DNA of 13,604 nt from Acidobacteriota bacterium (GTDB taxonomy: Bacteria > Acidobacteriota > Vicinamibacteria > Vicinamibacterales > SCN-69-37): contig JAKALV010000064.1 of NCBI GenBank assembly GCA_021824055.1, forward strand, positions 1-13,604, given 5' to 3'. Positions 7,535 to 13,604 of this stretch are shown one piece after another. The notes below the pieces were generated by a model. It searched no databases, was not told the DNA's origin, and was given only the letters and a program-made list of their open reading frames with translations. The first letter of the stretch is position 1, and the number at the start of each line of letters is the position of its first letter. The translations under genes were made by a program, and so were the position numbers.

Positions 7535-9621
7535 TGGCCGGCTCCGAAGCGCTTCAACTGCAGCGAGATGTACCCACCGCGCTCCAGCGGCGCGCCGGCT
7601 TCCGGCGACTGCGTGGCCACGACGCCGTCGCCCGACACGCGCGTGGACAGACCGGCGCGGCCCAGGATGCGCAGGGCCTCGCGGGCGCTGAGTCCGCGCA
7701 CGTCCGGCACCAGCGATTCGCCGCGGGCGTCGGTCACGATCGGCGCCACCGGCGCGTTGACCACGGGCGCGTTCATGGCCGTCGCGGCGGCGGTAATCAG
7801 CAGCGGCGGCACCGGATTGATCGTGCGCGGCACGCCCAGCTGGCGCAACGCGGCCTCGGCGATGTTCTTGAAGATCGGCGCGGCGACGGTGCCGCCGTAC
7901 GGCGGAACGCCGCGCGGCGTGTCGACCAGGACGAGGATCGCCAGTCGCGGATGCCGCGACGGCACGAACCCGACGAAGGACACGTTGTATTCGGTGGTCG
8001 AATAGCGTCCGTTGACAATCTTCGCCGCCGTGCCCGTCTTGCCGGCCACCTGATAGCCGTCGATCTTCGCGAGCCTTCCGGTGCCGCGCTCGACGACCTG
8101 CTCCATGATCGTGGTCAGCGTGGCGGCGGTGGTGTCGTTGATCGCGCGGCGGATCGGCGTGGGCGCGATGGCGTGCCGCACGCCGTTGTGCACCGTCGCC
8201 CGCACGACGTGGGGTTGGTAGAGCGTGCCGCCGTTGGCCACCACGCTGGCCGCGGTCACCATCTGCAGCGGCGTCACACCCACCTGATAACCCATCGACA
8301 TCGACGCCAGCGAGCTGTCGTTCAGCTGGGCGAGCGGCGTCAGCTGGCCGCGGCTCTCGCCCTTCAGGTCGGCGCCGATCGTCTGGCCGAACCCGAAACG
8401 CCGGACGTAGCGTTCCATCCGTTCGGCGCCCACGCGCAGGCCGATCTTGATCGCGCCGACGTTGCTCGACTTGACGATCACGTCCTCGAACGACAGCGCC
8501 CCGTAGTTGTGGCCTTTGTCCTCGCGGATCGGCTTGCGGCCGGGAAACGTGATCACGCCGGGGTTGGTATCGATGATGTCGTCGACCTTGAAGACGCCCT
8601 CTTCAAACGCGGCCGACGCGGTCACGATCTTGAACGTGGATCCCGGCTCGTAGATGTCCTGGATCGCCCGGTTCTTGCGATCGTCATCGCTCGCGACCTG
8701 CTGCGGCGAATTGGGATTGAACGTCGGATAACTGGCCTCGGCCAGAATTTCGCCGGTCTGCGGATCCATCACGACCGCCGCGCCGCCCTTGGCGTTCGCC
8801 TTCTCGACGCCGGCCGCCAGCTCGCGCTCCGCGATGTACTGCACGTACTCATCAATCGTCAGCTCAACGGTGTCGCCCGGCGTGGAGGGCCGCTGGACCC
8901 GGCTCTGGATCGATCGGCCGCGCGCATCGACCTGCACGAGCGACACGCCGTCGGATCCTTTGATCGTCTTGTTGTAGGTGAACTCGACCCCGCCGATGCC
9001 TGCGTTGTCGGTGTTCACGAATCCGAGCAGGTGCGCCGCCAGCTCCTTCTTCGGATAGAACCGCTTGGTCTCCGCACGCAGGCCGATGCCGCCGAGCTTC
9101 AGCGCCGCCACGCGGGCGGCGACGTCGGGCGCGATCTGGCGGCGCACGTACATGAACGCCTTGTCCTCGGAAAGACGCGAGGCGAGCACCGTCTGTTCGG
9201 CCGGCGTGCAGTCGCCGAACGCGGCGCACAGCGCGGCGGCGGTCCTCGCGGGCTTCTTGATCTCCTTCGGGACCGCGACCACGGTGTCCGCGTCCACGGA
9301 ATACGCCAGGATCTGGCCGTTGCGATCGACGATTTCCCCGCGCTTCGCCCGCTCGGGCAGCGAGCGCTGCTGGCGATCCTCGGCCTCATTCAACAGGAAC
9401 TGGTGCTGGAACACCTGCAGGTTGATGAAGCGCGCCTCGAGCACCGCCGCCCACACCGCCAGCAGCCCCACCATGATGAGGACACGGCGCTTGAGCGAAC
9501 CGCGCCACGACTCTTCGAACGCATCGCCCGGGCGATCGGCGGGCGTCAGCACGCCGAGCGCCGCGCGGCCGCTGCGCGGCAGCAGGCGCCCCACCCTCGC
9601 GAGCGGCTCCCGCGGCGTCAT
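7531..9621 (-). CDS. ftsI: FtsI/PBP3-like transpeptidase with a C-terminal PASTA domain
   Basis: Class B penicillin-binding protein that crosslinks septal peptidoglycan in the periplasm, partner of FtsW and FtsL. The 696-residue chain starts with a roughly 46-residue basic cytoplasmic tail, a single membrane anchor at about 47-64, then the dimerisation domain (RGEIVDRNGQILA at 94-106). The transpeptidase domain follows, with catalytic Ser328 in STFK (328-331), SSN at 385-387 and KTGT at 528-531. A Pro/Ala-rich linker (about 602-632) leads to one PASTA-like domain (about 637-691, VPDVRGLSAREAL onwards). Proteobacterial FtsI lacks PASTA, so the gene is closer to the Spo/PBP2x-like architecture found in several other phyla. 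The ATG at 9621 overlaps the ftsL stop (TAATG), and the stop overlaps murE by 4 bp. Confidence 0.95.
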   Translation of the reverse strand: MTPREPLARVGRLLPRSGRAALGVLTPADRPGDAFEESWRGSLKRRVLIMVGLLAVWAAVLEARFINLQVFQHQFLLNEAEDRQQRSLPERAKRGEIVDRNGQILAYSVDADTVVAVPKEIKKPARTAAALCAAFGDCTPAEQTVLASRLSEDKAFMYVRRQIAPDVAARVAALKLGGIGLRAETKRFYPKKELAAHLLGFVNTDNAGIGGVEFTYNKTIKGSDGVSLVQVDARGRSIQSRVQRPSTPGDTVELTIDEYVQYIAERELAAGVEKANAKGGAAVVMDPQTGEILAEASYPTFNPNSPQQVASDDDRKNRAIQDIYEPGSTFKIVTASAAFEEGVFKVDDIIDTNPGVITFPGRKPIREDKGHNYGALSFEDVIVKSSNVGAIKIGLRVGAERMERYVRRFGFGQTIGADLKGESRGQLTPLAQLNDSSLASMSMGYQVGVTPLQMVTAASVVANGGTLYQPHVVRATVHNGVRHAIAPTPIRRAINDTTAATLTTIMEQVVERGTGRLAKIDGYQVAGKTGTAAKIVNGRYSTTEYNVSFVGFVPSRHPRLAILVLVDTPRGVPPYGGTVAAPIFKNIAEAALRQLGVPRTINPVPPLLITAAATAMNAPVVNAPVAPIVTDARGESLVPDVRGLSAREALRILGRAGLSTRVSGDGVVATQSPEAGAPLERGGYISLQLKRFGAGQ

Positions 9622-10031
9622 TACCGGATCCCCGATGCCGGGTCGGCGCTCGCGACGATGGCCTTGTCCGCCGACGCCGGCCGCACGCGTTCGATCACCA
9701 GCGTGCTGCCGGGCGGCGGCACCACCATGTGCAGTTCCGTGGTCGCCTTCTGCTCGATGCGCTCCGGCGACTTCAGGGTTTCGATCATCAGGCGCAGGCG
9801 GCGGTTGATGGCTTCCTCATCGGCGCGCTCCTTCTGAAGTTGCTCGATGGCGTAGCCGTGCTGCAGGAGCTCGAAGTGCTGCCAGGCGGCAAACAGCGCC
9901 ATGAGCACGATGAGGGCCCACACGCTCGCCGTGCGCATGAAGTCGTCGCGTTGCCGCCGGTCGGCTTCGCGCACGATGGGGTTGTTCCGTACGTCCTTCT
10001 TGATCGCATATTCGATGTCGACGCTGTTCAT
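9621..10031 (-). CDS. ftsL: FtsL-like septal protein
   Basis: Small bitopic division protein expected to act with FtsB/FtsQ in activating FtsW-FtsI. Family sequence is poorly conserved, so the call rests on position (between rsmH and ftsI), size and topology. The 136 residues comprise a charged cytoplasmic N-terminus (1-33), one hydrophobic membrane segment at about 35-52, a heptad-rich, charged stretch at about 53-95 likely to be coiled coil (LLQHGYAIEQLQKERADEE), and a Pro/Ala-rich tail. The motif LKSPERIEQKATTEL at 86-100 matches the usual FtsL pattern after the coiled coil. The ATG at 10031 overlaps the rsmH stop by 4 bp (ATGA). Confidence 0.85.
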   Translation of the reverse strand: MNSVDIEYAIKKDVRNNPIVREADRRQRDDFMRTASVWALIVLMALFAAWQHFELLQHGYAIEQLQKERADEEAINRRLRLMIETLKSPERIEQKATTELHMVVPPPGSTLVIERVRPASADKAIVASADPASGIR

Positions 10032-10969
10032 GCGACTCTCTCCATCGCGCGCAACTTCGCGCTTCGCGACCGCGGATTCCCGGCGCGCTCGGCCTCGGTG
10101 GGCTCGAGCGGCTTCGGCGTCAGCACGCGCCCCAGCGGCGCGGAGCCGTCCGAGGGCCGGGCCAGGGCCTTGAATGTGTGCTTGGCGATCCGGTCTTCCA
10201 GCGAATGGAACGAGATGACCACGAGGCGGCCGCCGGCGCGGAGCGCCGCCACCGTCGACCGGAGGAACAGGTCCAGCCCTTCAAGCTCGCCGTTGATCCA
10301 GATGCGCAGCGCCTGAAACGTGCGCGTGGCCGGATCCAGACGCTGCCACGTGCCGCCGCCGGCGGCGCGGCGCACGACGGACGCCAGTTCAGCCGTGCGC
10401 GCCAGCGGCTGACGGCCGCGCGCCGCAACAATGGCGCGCGCGATCCGGCGCGCGTGGCGCTCTTCGCCGTACTGAAAGATCACATCGGCCAGCGTGCCTT
10501 CATCGACGTCGGCGAGGCGATCCGCCAGCGACTCGCCCGCGCTCGCGTCCATGCGCATGTCGAGCGGGCCGTCGTTGCGGAAACTGAAGCCGCGCTCGGC
10601 ATCGTCGAGCTGCATCGACGACACGCCGAGATCCGCAAGCGCGCCGTCGATGGCGGTGATGTGCCGTTCGGCGAGGACCTGGGGCAGCGTGCGGTAGTCG
10701 GCGTGCACGAGTTCCACGCGGGCCGGCCAATCGGCATGCAGCAGATTCTTGGGAGACGATGCGAGCCGCGCGCGCGCGCGCGCCAGAGCGGCGGCGTCGC
10801 GATCGAGACCGATCACGCGGCCGGCGCCGGCGGCGAGCAGCAGCTCCGTGTGGCCGCCGAGCCCGACAGTGCAATCGACGTAGAGTCCGTCTTCGCGCGG
10901 CGCCAACAGCTCGAGCACTTCGGCCGGCATGACCGGCGCGTGATGCGGCGCGGCACTGGTCATGGACAT
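10028..10969 (-). CDS. rsmH: RsmH (MraW), 16S rRNA C1402 N4-methyltransferase
   Basis: SAM-dependent methyltransferase that modifies cytidine 1402 (E. coli numbering) in the ribosomal P site; it is almost always second in dcw clusters. The 313-residue product has HHAPVM at 9-14, the SAM-binding VDCTVGLGGHTE at 31-42, DLGVSSMQLDD, GFSFRNDGPLDMRMD, and the late VISFHSLEDRI, all diagnostic. The ATG at 10969 overlaps the mraZ stop by one base, with GGGAT a few bases upstream. A second ATG at 10963 (two codons later) is possible. Codons for an Ala/Arg-rich segment contain a (CG)7 run at 10767-10780, which appears to be only composition. Confidence 0.96.
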   Translation of the reverse strand: MSMTSAAPHHAPVMPAEVLELLAPREDGLYVDCTVGLGGHTELLLAAGAGRVIGLDRDAAALARARARLASSPKNLLHADWPARVELVHADYRTLPQVLAERHITAIDGALADLGVSSMQLDDAERGFSFRNDGPLDMRMDASAGESLADRLADVDEGTLADVIFQYGEERHARRIARAIVAARGRQPLARTAELASVVRRAAGGGTWQRLDPATRTFQALRIWINGELEGLDLFLRSTVAALRAGGRLVVISFHSLEDRIAKHTFKALARPSDGSAPLGRVLTPKPLEPTEAERAGNPRSRSAKLRAMERVA

Positions 10970-11409
10970 CAGATCCCAAACTCCGACAGCGCTTTCGCGT
11001 CGTCGTCGGTGAACGGCTCGGCCGCCATCTTGTGGACGAACCGGTCGTGGTTCCACACGTCGAGGTAGTCGATTTGTCCGAGCACATCCACGTCGCCCGT
11101 CATGGCGGCGACGGCGCGAAGCTGCCACGGAATCATCACGCGGCCCTGCGCGTCGAACTCCGCGTGCTGACCGTAGTAGCTGACGCGCGCGAGAAACTTC
11201 AGGCGCGCCGGATGCGTACTTGGCATTTTGGCCAGCCGCTGTTCGAGCGCGAGCCACACGGGCATCGGGTAAATGCGGACCGACTCGCCGGTGATGCTCG
11301 TGACGTAGAGCCCGGTGCCGTGCGTTTCCTGCACGAGCGCGCGGAACGACGCGGGGAGCTTGAGGCGCCCCTTGTCATCGATCTTGGCGGGATAGTTACC
11401 GCGCAGCAC
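10969..11409 (-). CDS. mraZ: MraZ, AbrB-fold transcriptional regulator of the dcw cluster
   Basis: DNA-binding protein with two SpoVT/AbrB-like half-domains that, in studied bacteria, represses its own dcw promoter. From the GTG at 11409 the protein is 146 residues, standard for MraZ, and begins with the typical LRGNYPAKIDDKGRLKLPA. The paired DxxGR motifs are DDKGR at 11-15 and DAQGR at 86-90, each followed by an [LV]x[IL]P segment. GTG is preferred because TGGAG stands 7 bases upstream as Shine-Dalgarno. An in-frame ATG at 11481 would add 24 non-family residues and lies upstream of the -35 box, so it would not be on the transcript. First gene of the cluster. It probably binds the TGGAN boxes in its own leader. 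Confidence 0.95.
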   Translation of the reverse strand: MLRGNYPAKIDDKGRLKLPASFRALVQETHGTGLYVTSITGESVRIYPMPVWLALEQRLAKMPSTHPARLKFLARVSYYGQHAEFDAQGRVMIPWQLRAVAAMTGDVDVLGQIDYLDVWNHDRFVHKMAAEPFTDDDAKALSEFGI

Positions 11410-11416
11410 GGTTATG

Positions 11417-11441
11417 CTCCACTTTTGTCCAGAAAAGTCCA
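11417..11441 (-). promoter_or_regulatory. Predicted MraZ operator: three TGGAN boxes at 10-bp spacing
   Basis: On the minus strand TGGAC (11441-11437), TGGAC (11431-11427) and TGGAG (11421-11417) are spaced exactly 10 bp apart. Known MraZ operators are TGGGN-type direct repeats separated by 5 bp, close upstream of mraZ; here the fourth base is A. The boxes lie between the -10 hexamer and the start codon, so occupation would block the promoter. The last box also serves as the mraZ Shine-Dalgarno. Confidence 0.75.
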
Positions 11442-11446
11442 CGCCG

Positions 11447-11475
11447 ATGGTAGATCCAGTGGCGCGTACTGTCAA
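11447..11475 (-). promoter_or_regulatory. Sigma70-type promoter of the dcw cluster (PmraZ)
   Basis: On the minus strand a perfect -35 TTGACA (11475-11470) is followed after 17 bp by TACCAT (11452-11447), four of six matches to TATAAT. Transcription would start near 11440, giving a leader of roughly 30 bases to the mraZ GTG at 11409. The upstream flank (11476-11500) is AT-rich, possibly an UP-like element. This supports 11409 over 11481 as the mraZ start. Confidence 0.75.
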
Positions 11476-11512
11476 ATGCAAACTAAAGCAAAATCAGCAC
11501 TTACGTCAGATG

Positions 11513-11541
11513 TTCGCCCGGCTGGCGAAGGCGAATATAAG
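11513..11541 (+). promoter_or_regulatory. Weak candidate promoter for the glycosyltransferase operon
   Basis: TATAAG at 11536-11541 could be a -10 box. Seventeen bases upstream is TTCGCC (11513-11518), a poor -35. The start would fall near 11548, about 35 bases before the ATG at 11582. The divergent arrangement requires some plus-strand promoter in 11476-11581, and this AT-rich patch is the best candidate I see, but the match is weak. Confidence 0.3.
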
Positions 11542-11581
11542 ACGAAAATAGTCCTGCGTGATAGGATTCCTGCGCCGTCCA

Positions 11582-12442
11582 ATGGCCAATCCCAACCAGG
11601 TGTCCGTTGTGCTCCCCGCCTTCAACGAGGCGGCAGCCGTCGGCGCCGTGGTGGCGTCACTGATTCAAGCAGCCCCCTGGCACGAAGTGCTGGTGATCGA
11701 CGATGGCTCGGTCGACGGCACCGCCGAGGCCGCGCGGCAGGCGGGCGCGCAGGTCATTCGTCATCCGTATAACAAGGGCAACGGCGCGTCGGTCAAGACC
11801 GGCATCCGTCACGCGACCGGCGAGTTCATCCTGATCGTCGACGCTGACGGCCAGCATCAGCCCGCCGATGCCCTGCGCATCGTGGCGCGGCTGGGCGAAT
11901 ACGACCTGGTCGTCGGCGCCCGCGGCGCCGACATGCACGCCGGCTGGCGGCGCCGCGCCGGAAACGGTTTTCTCAACTGGCTGGCCAGCTACCTCACCGG
12001 GCGGCCCATTCCCGATCTGACATCCGGCCTGCGCGCGGCCAGCCGCGAGGGCCTCCGCGAGTTCCTCCACCTCCTGCCGAACGGCTTCTCCACCCCGACC
12101 ACCACGACCCTGGCATTCGTGAAAGCCGGATACAACGTCGCCTTCGAGCCGATCGACGCGAAACCGCGCATCGGCACGTCGAAGATCCACGTGGCGCGTG
12201 ACGGCGGCAAGTTCGTGTTGATCATCGTCCGCGTCATGACCATCTTCAGTCCGCTCCGTGTGTTCCTGCCGGTCGCCGGCGGCGCGTTTGCGCTGGGCGC
12301 GGTCTACGGCGCGTGGACGATCGCCACGCAACGCCACGTCACGAACTCGTCGGTGCTGTTGATCGTGCTGGCCGTCCTGTTGTTCGCGGTGGGCCTCGTC
12401 TCCGAGCAGATCGCGACGCTGCGATTTGACGGCCGGAAGTAG
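11582..12442 (+). CDS. Membrane-anchored family 2 glycosyltransferase (polyprenyl-phosphate type)
   Basis: GT-A fold glycosyltransferase of the dolichol/undecaprenyl-phosphate sugar transferase type: it probably moves a nucleotide-activated sugar to a polyprenyl phosphate at the inner membrane face. The 286 residues begin VSVVLPAFNEA (7-17), then VIDDGSVDGT (38-47), NKGNGASVKTG (64-74) and the metal-binding DADGQH (87-92). LTSGLRAASREGL (146-158) fits the later acceptor-side motif. Two C-terminal hydrophobic segments (about 226-246 and 256-274) anchor it, as in ArnC-like proteins. The start is the ATG at 11582; a GTG at 11558 would add eight residues ahead of the first strand. It is divergent from mraZ and 12 bp before an epimerase gene, suggesting a sugar pathway operon. 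The transferred sugar cannot be read from sequence. Confidence 0.85.
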   Translation: MANPNQVSVVLPAFNEAAAVGAVVASLIQAAPWHEVLVIDDGSVDGTAEAARQAGAQVIRHPYNKGNGASVKTGIRHATGEFILIVDADGQHQPADALRIVARLGEYDLVVGARGADMHAGWRRRAGNGFLNWLASYLTGRPIPDLTSGLRAASREGLREFLHLLPNGFSTPTTTTLAFVKAGYNVAFEPIDAKPRIGTSKIHVARDGGKFVLIIVRVMTIFSPLRVFLPVAGGAFALGAVYGAWTIATQRHVTNSSVLLIVLAVLLFAVGLVSEQIATLRFDGRK

Positions 12443-12454
12443 CCGAGCTAGCGT

Positions 12455-13504
12455 GTGCCCAGGCACGACGTGACCGCCCCGCAGATGACCTCGCACGAAC
12501 CACCGCATCGAGCGTTCTACCGGAACCGCCGCGTGATGATCACCGGCGGTCTGGGCTTCATCGGCTCCAACCTCGCGCATCAGCTCGCGGCGCTCGGCGC
12601 GGATGTCCTGCTGATCGATTCGCTCATCCCCGACTACGGCGGCAACCGGTTCAACATTGCCGGGATCGAATCGCGCGTCACGGTGAACATCGCCGATGTC
12701 CGCCAGGCCAACACCATGAACTACCTGGTGCGGGACCGCGAGGTCATCTTCAATCTCGCGGGCCAGGTGAGCCACATCGACAGCATGCGGGATCCGCACA
12801 CCGATCTCGAGATCAACTGCCACAGCCAGCTGACCATGCTGGAAGCGTGCCGCACGCACAATCCATCGGCCAAGCTCGTCTACGCCGGCACGCGGCAGAT
12901 CTACGGAAAGCCCGATCGCCTGCCGGTTGACGAAACCCATCTGGTCCGGCCCACGGACATCAACGGCATCAACAAGGCCGCCGGCGAGCAATATCACATC
13001 GTCTACAACAACGTCTTCGGCGTGCGCGCGTGTTCGCTGCGCCTGACGAATATCTACGGGCCGCGCCAGCTCATCCGGCACGACCGGCAGGGCTTTATCG
13101 GCTGGTTCATCCGCACGGCCCTCGAAGGCGGGACGATCCAGGTCTACGGCGACGGCTCGCAGTTGCGCGACTTCGTGTACGTGGATGACGCGGCCGACGC
13201 GTTTCTGCGCGCCGGCGCGACCGATGCGGTCAACGGCGGCGTATTCAATGTGGGCGGCCCGGCCCCGGTGAGCCACCGCGATCTGGTCACCCTGCTGCTC
13301 GAAGAGGCCGGCACCGGACGCGTCAACTTCGTGCCGTGGCCCGACGAGAAACGCAAGATCGACATCGGCTCGTTCTATTCGGATTCGTCGAAGTTCACGG
13401 CCGTCACCGGCTGGCGGAACACCGTGGACCTGCGGGACGGACTGCGGCGCACGCTGGCCTACTATCGTCCGAACCTCGCGCGCTATCTGGAGCCGCCCTC
13501 GTGA
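12455..13504 (+). CDS. NAD-dependent epimerase/dehydratase family protein (extended SDR)
   Basis: Nucleotide-sugar-modifying enzyme of the extended short-chain dehydrogenase family; substrate unknown. Counting from the GTG at 12455 (349 residues): ITGGLGFIGSN at 29-39 is the NAD-binding GxxGxxG, FNLAGQVSHIDSMRDP around 99-114 is the usual strand-4 region, YAGTRQIYG at 143-151, LRLTNIYGPR, and YGDGSQLRDFVYVDDAADA in the substrate domain. The active-site YxxxK reads N-G-I-N-K at 170-174: Lys174 is kept but Asn stands at the Tyr position, although Tyr180 and Tyr184 lie nearby. The start is uncertain. The ATG at 12485 (Met11) is equally plausible, and neither has a strong ribosome-binding site. 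It follows the glycosyltransferase by 12 bp and overlaps the next gene by 4 bp. Confidence 0.88.
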   Translation: MPRHDVTAPQMTSHEPPHRAFYRNRRVMITGGLGFIGSNLAHQLAALGADVLLIDSLIPDYGGNRFNIAGIESRVTVNIADVRQANTMNYLVRDREVIFNLAGQVSHIDSMRDPHTDLEINCHSQLTMLEACRTHNPSAKLVYAGTRQIYGKPDRLPVDETHLVRPTDINGINKAAGEQYHIVYNNVFGVRACSLRLTNIYGPRQLIRHDRQGFIGWFIRTALEGGTIQVYGDGSQLRDFVYVDDAADAFLRAGATDAVNGGVFNVGGPAPVSHRDLVTLLLEEAGTGRVNFVPWPDEKRKIDIGSFYSDSSKFTAVTGWRNTVDLRDGLRRTLAYYRPNLARYLEPPS

Positions 13505-13604
13505 ACACGCGCGTGCCGTTCATGGATCTGCGGCCGGGCCCGGACGCGGAAGCCGTGCACGCGGCCATCCAACGCGTGATCGATCGCGGCTGGTTCATCC
13601 TCGG
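13501..13604 (+). CDS. DegT/DnrJ/EryC1/StrS-type aminotransferase, N-terminal fragment (cut by window edge)
   Basis: Only the first 34 codons are present. The GTG at 13501 overlaps the epimerase stop (GTGA, 4 bp). The fragment reads VPFMDLRPG at 5-13, then a helix AEAVHAAIQRVIDRGWFIL to residue 34. This matches the usual opening of PLP-dependent sugar aminotransferases (VPFxDL followed by the SGxFIxG segment). The PLP lysine and other active-site residues lie beyond the window. In this operon it would transaminate a keto-sugar nucleotide, with the upstream SDR as the likely source of that intermediate. The family call rests on a short but characteristic segment. Confidence 0.75.
   Translation, partial: MNTRVPFMDLRPGPDAEAVHAAIQRVIDRGWFIL

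Noticed and set aside
7534..9837. Very long plus-strand ORF (767 codons) opposite ftsI
   Set aside because: It mirrors a well-supported ftsI on the other strand. Its product is Arg/His/Asp-rich with no family motif, as expected from antisense frames of GC-rich genes.
10767..10781. (CG)7 run, possible Z-DNA or slippage site in rsmH
   Set aside because: It encodes an ordinary Ala/Arg segment in a GC-rich gene, and alternating CG runs of this size are expected from codon use here.
10970..11257. N-terminal extension of rsmH into mraZ
   Set aside because: The extension is mraZ sequence read in another frame. The conserved protein begins near HHAPVM, right after the ATG at 10969.
11410..11481. 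Upstream ATG start for mraZ at 11481
   Set aside because: It would add 24 non-conserved residues, and the start lies upstream of the -35 box at 11470-11475, outside the predicted transcript. GTG at 11409 has a good Shine-Dalgarno and gives a canonical MraZ N-terminus.
11657..13276. Long minus-strand ORF (539 codons) opposite the glycosyltransferase and epimerase
   Set aside because: It spans two recognised plus-strand genes and their junction. Composition is that of an antisense shadow, with no recognisable domain.

Overview
The window is GC-rich DNA from a Gram-negative-type bacterium. It is dominated by a division and cell wall (dcw) cluster read on the minus strand. Its order is canonical: mraZ, rsmH, ftsL, ftsI, murE, murF, mraY, murD, ftsW, murG. 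The SDNPR motif in MurE indicates meso-diaminopimelate peptidoglycan. GC content, gene style, the FtsI with a C-terminal PASTA domain and short ATC-ending repeats suggest an acidobacterium-like organism, but that placement is an inference with no marker gene behind it.

Layout from right to left on the minus strand: a sigma70-like promoter (TTGACA, 17 bp, TACCAT) at 11447-11475 is followed by three TGGAN boxes at exact 10-bp spacing (11417-11441), which look like MraZ operator boxes. The genes mraZ to mraY are then linked by 1-4 bp overlaps. The murD start lies just beyond the mraY stop. This tight chain breaks once, between murD and ftsW, where about 215 bp of noncoding DNA carries a 20-bp inverted repeat, nested hairpins and a stem-loop over the ftsW ribosome-binding region. 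The chain resumes with a 1-bp overlap into murG, which runs off the left edge.

The most unusual feature is inside murG. Between its two Rossmann-like domains the reading frame passes through 156 bp of tandem repeats (121-276): ten heptamers ending in ATC, then five 18-bp units. These add about 50 residues of Asp-Ser-Pro-Ile-Pro-Thr and Asp-Ser-Arg-Ser-type repeats while the frame stays open into the conserved GGSQGA motif.

Divergently transcribed on the plus strand (11582 to the right edge) is a second operon: a membrane-anchored family 2 glycosyltransferase, an NAD-dependent epimerase/dehydratase-like SDR whose usual catalytic Tyr position reads Asn, and the first 34 codons of a DegT/DnrJ/EryC1-type aminotransferase. 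Together they suggest synthesis and lipid-linked transfer of a modified, possibly amino, sugar for the envelope. The dcw genes would make UDP-MurNAc-pentapeptide (MurE, MurF, MurD), lipid I (MraY) and lipid II (MurG), and polymerise and crosslink it at the septum (FtsW, FtsI, FtsL).
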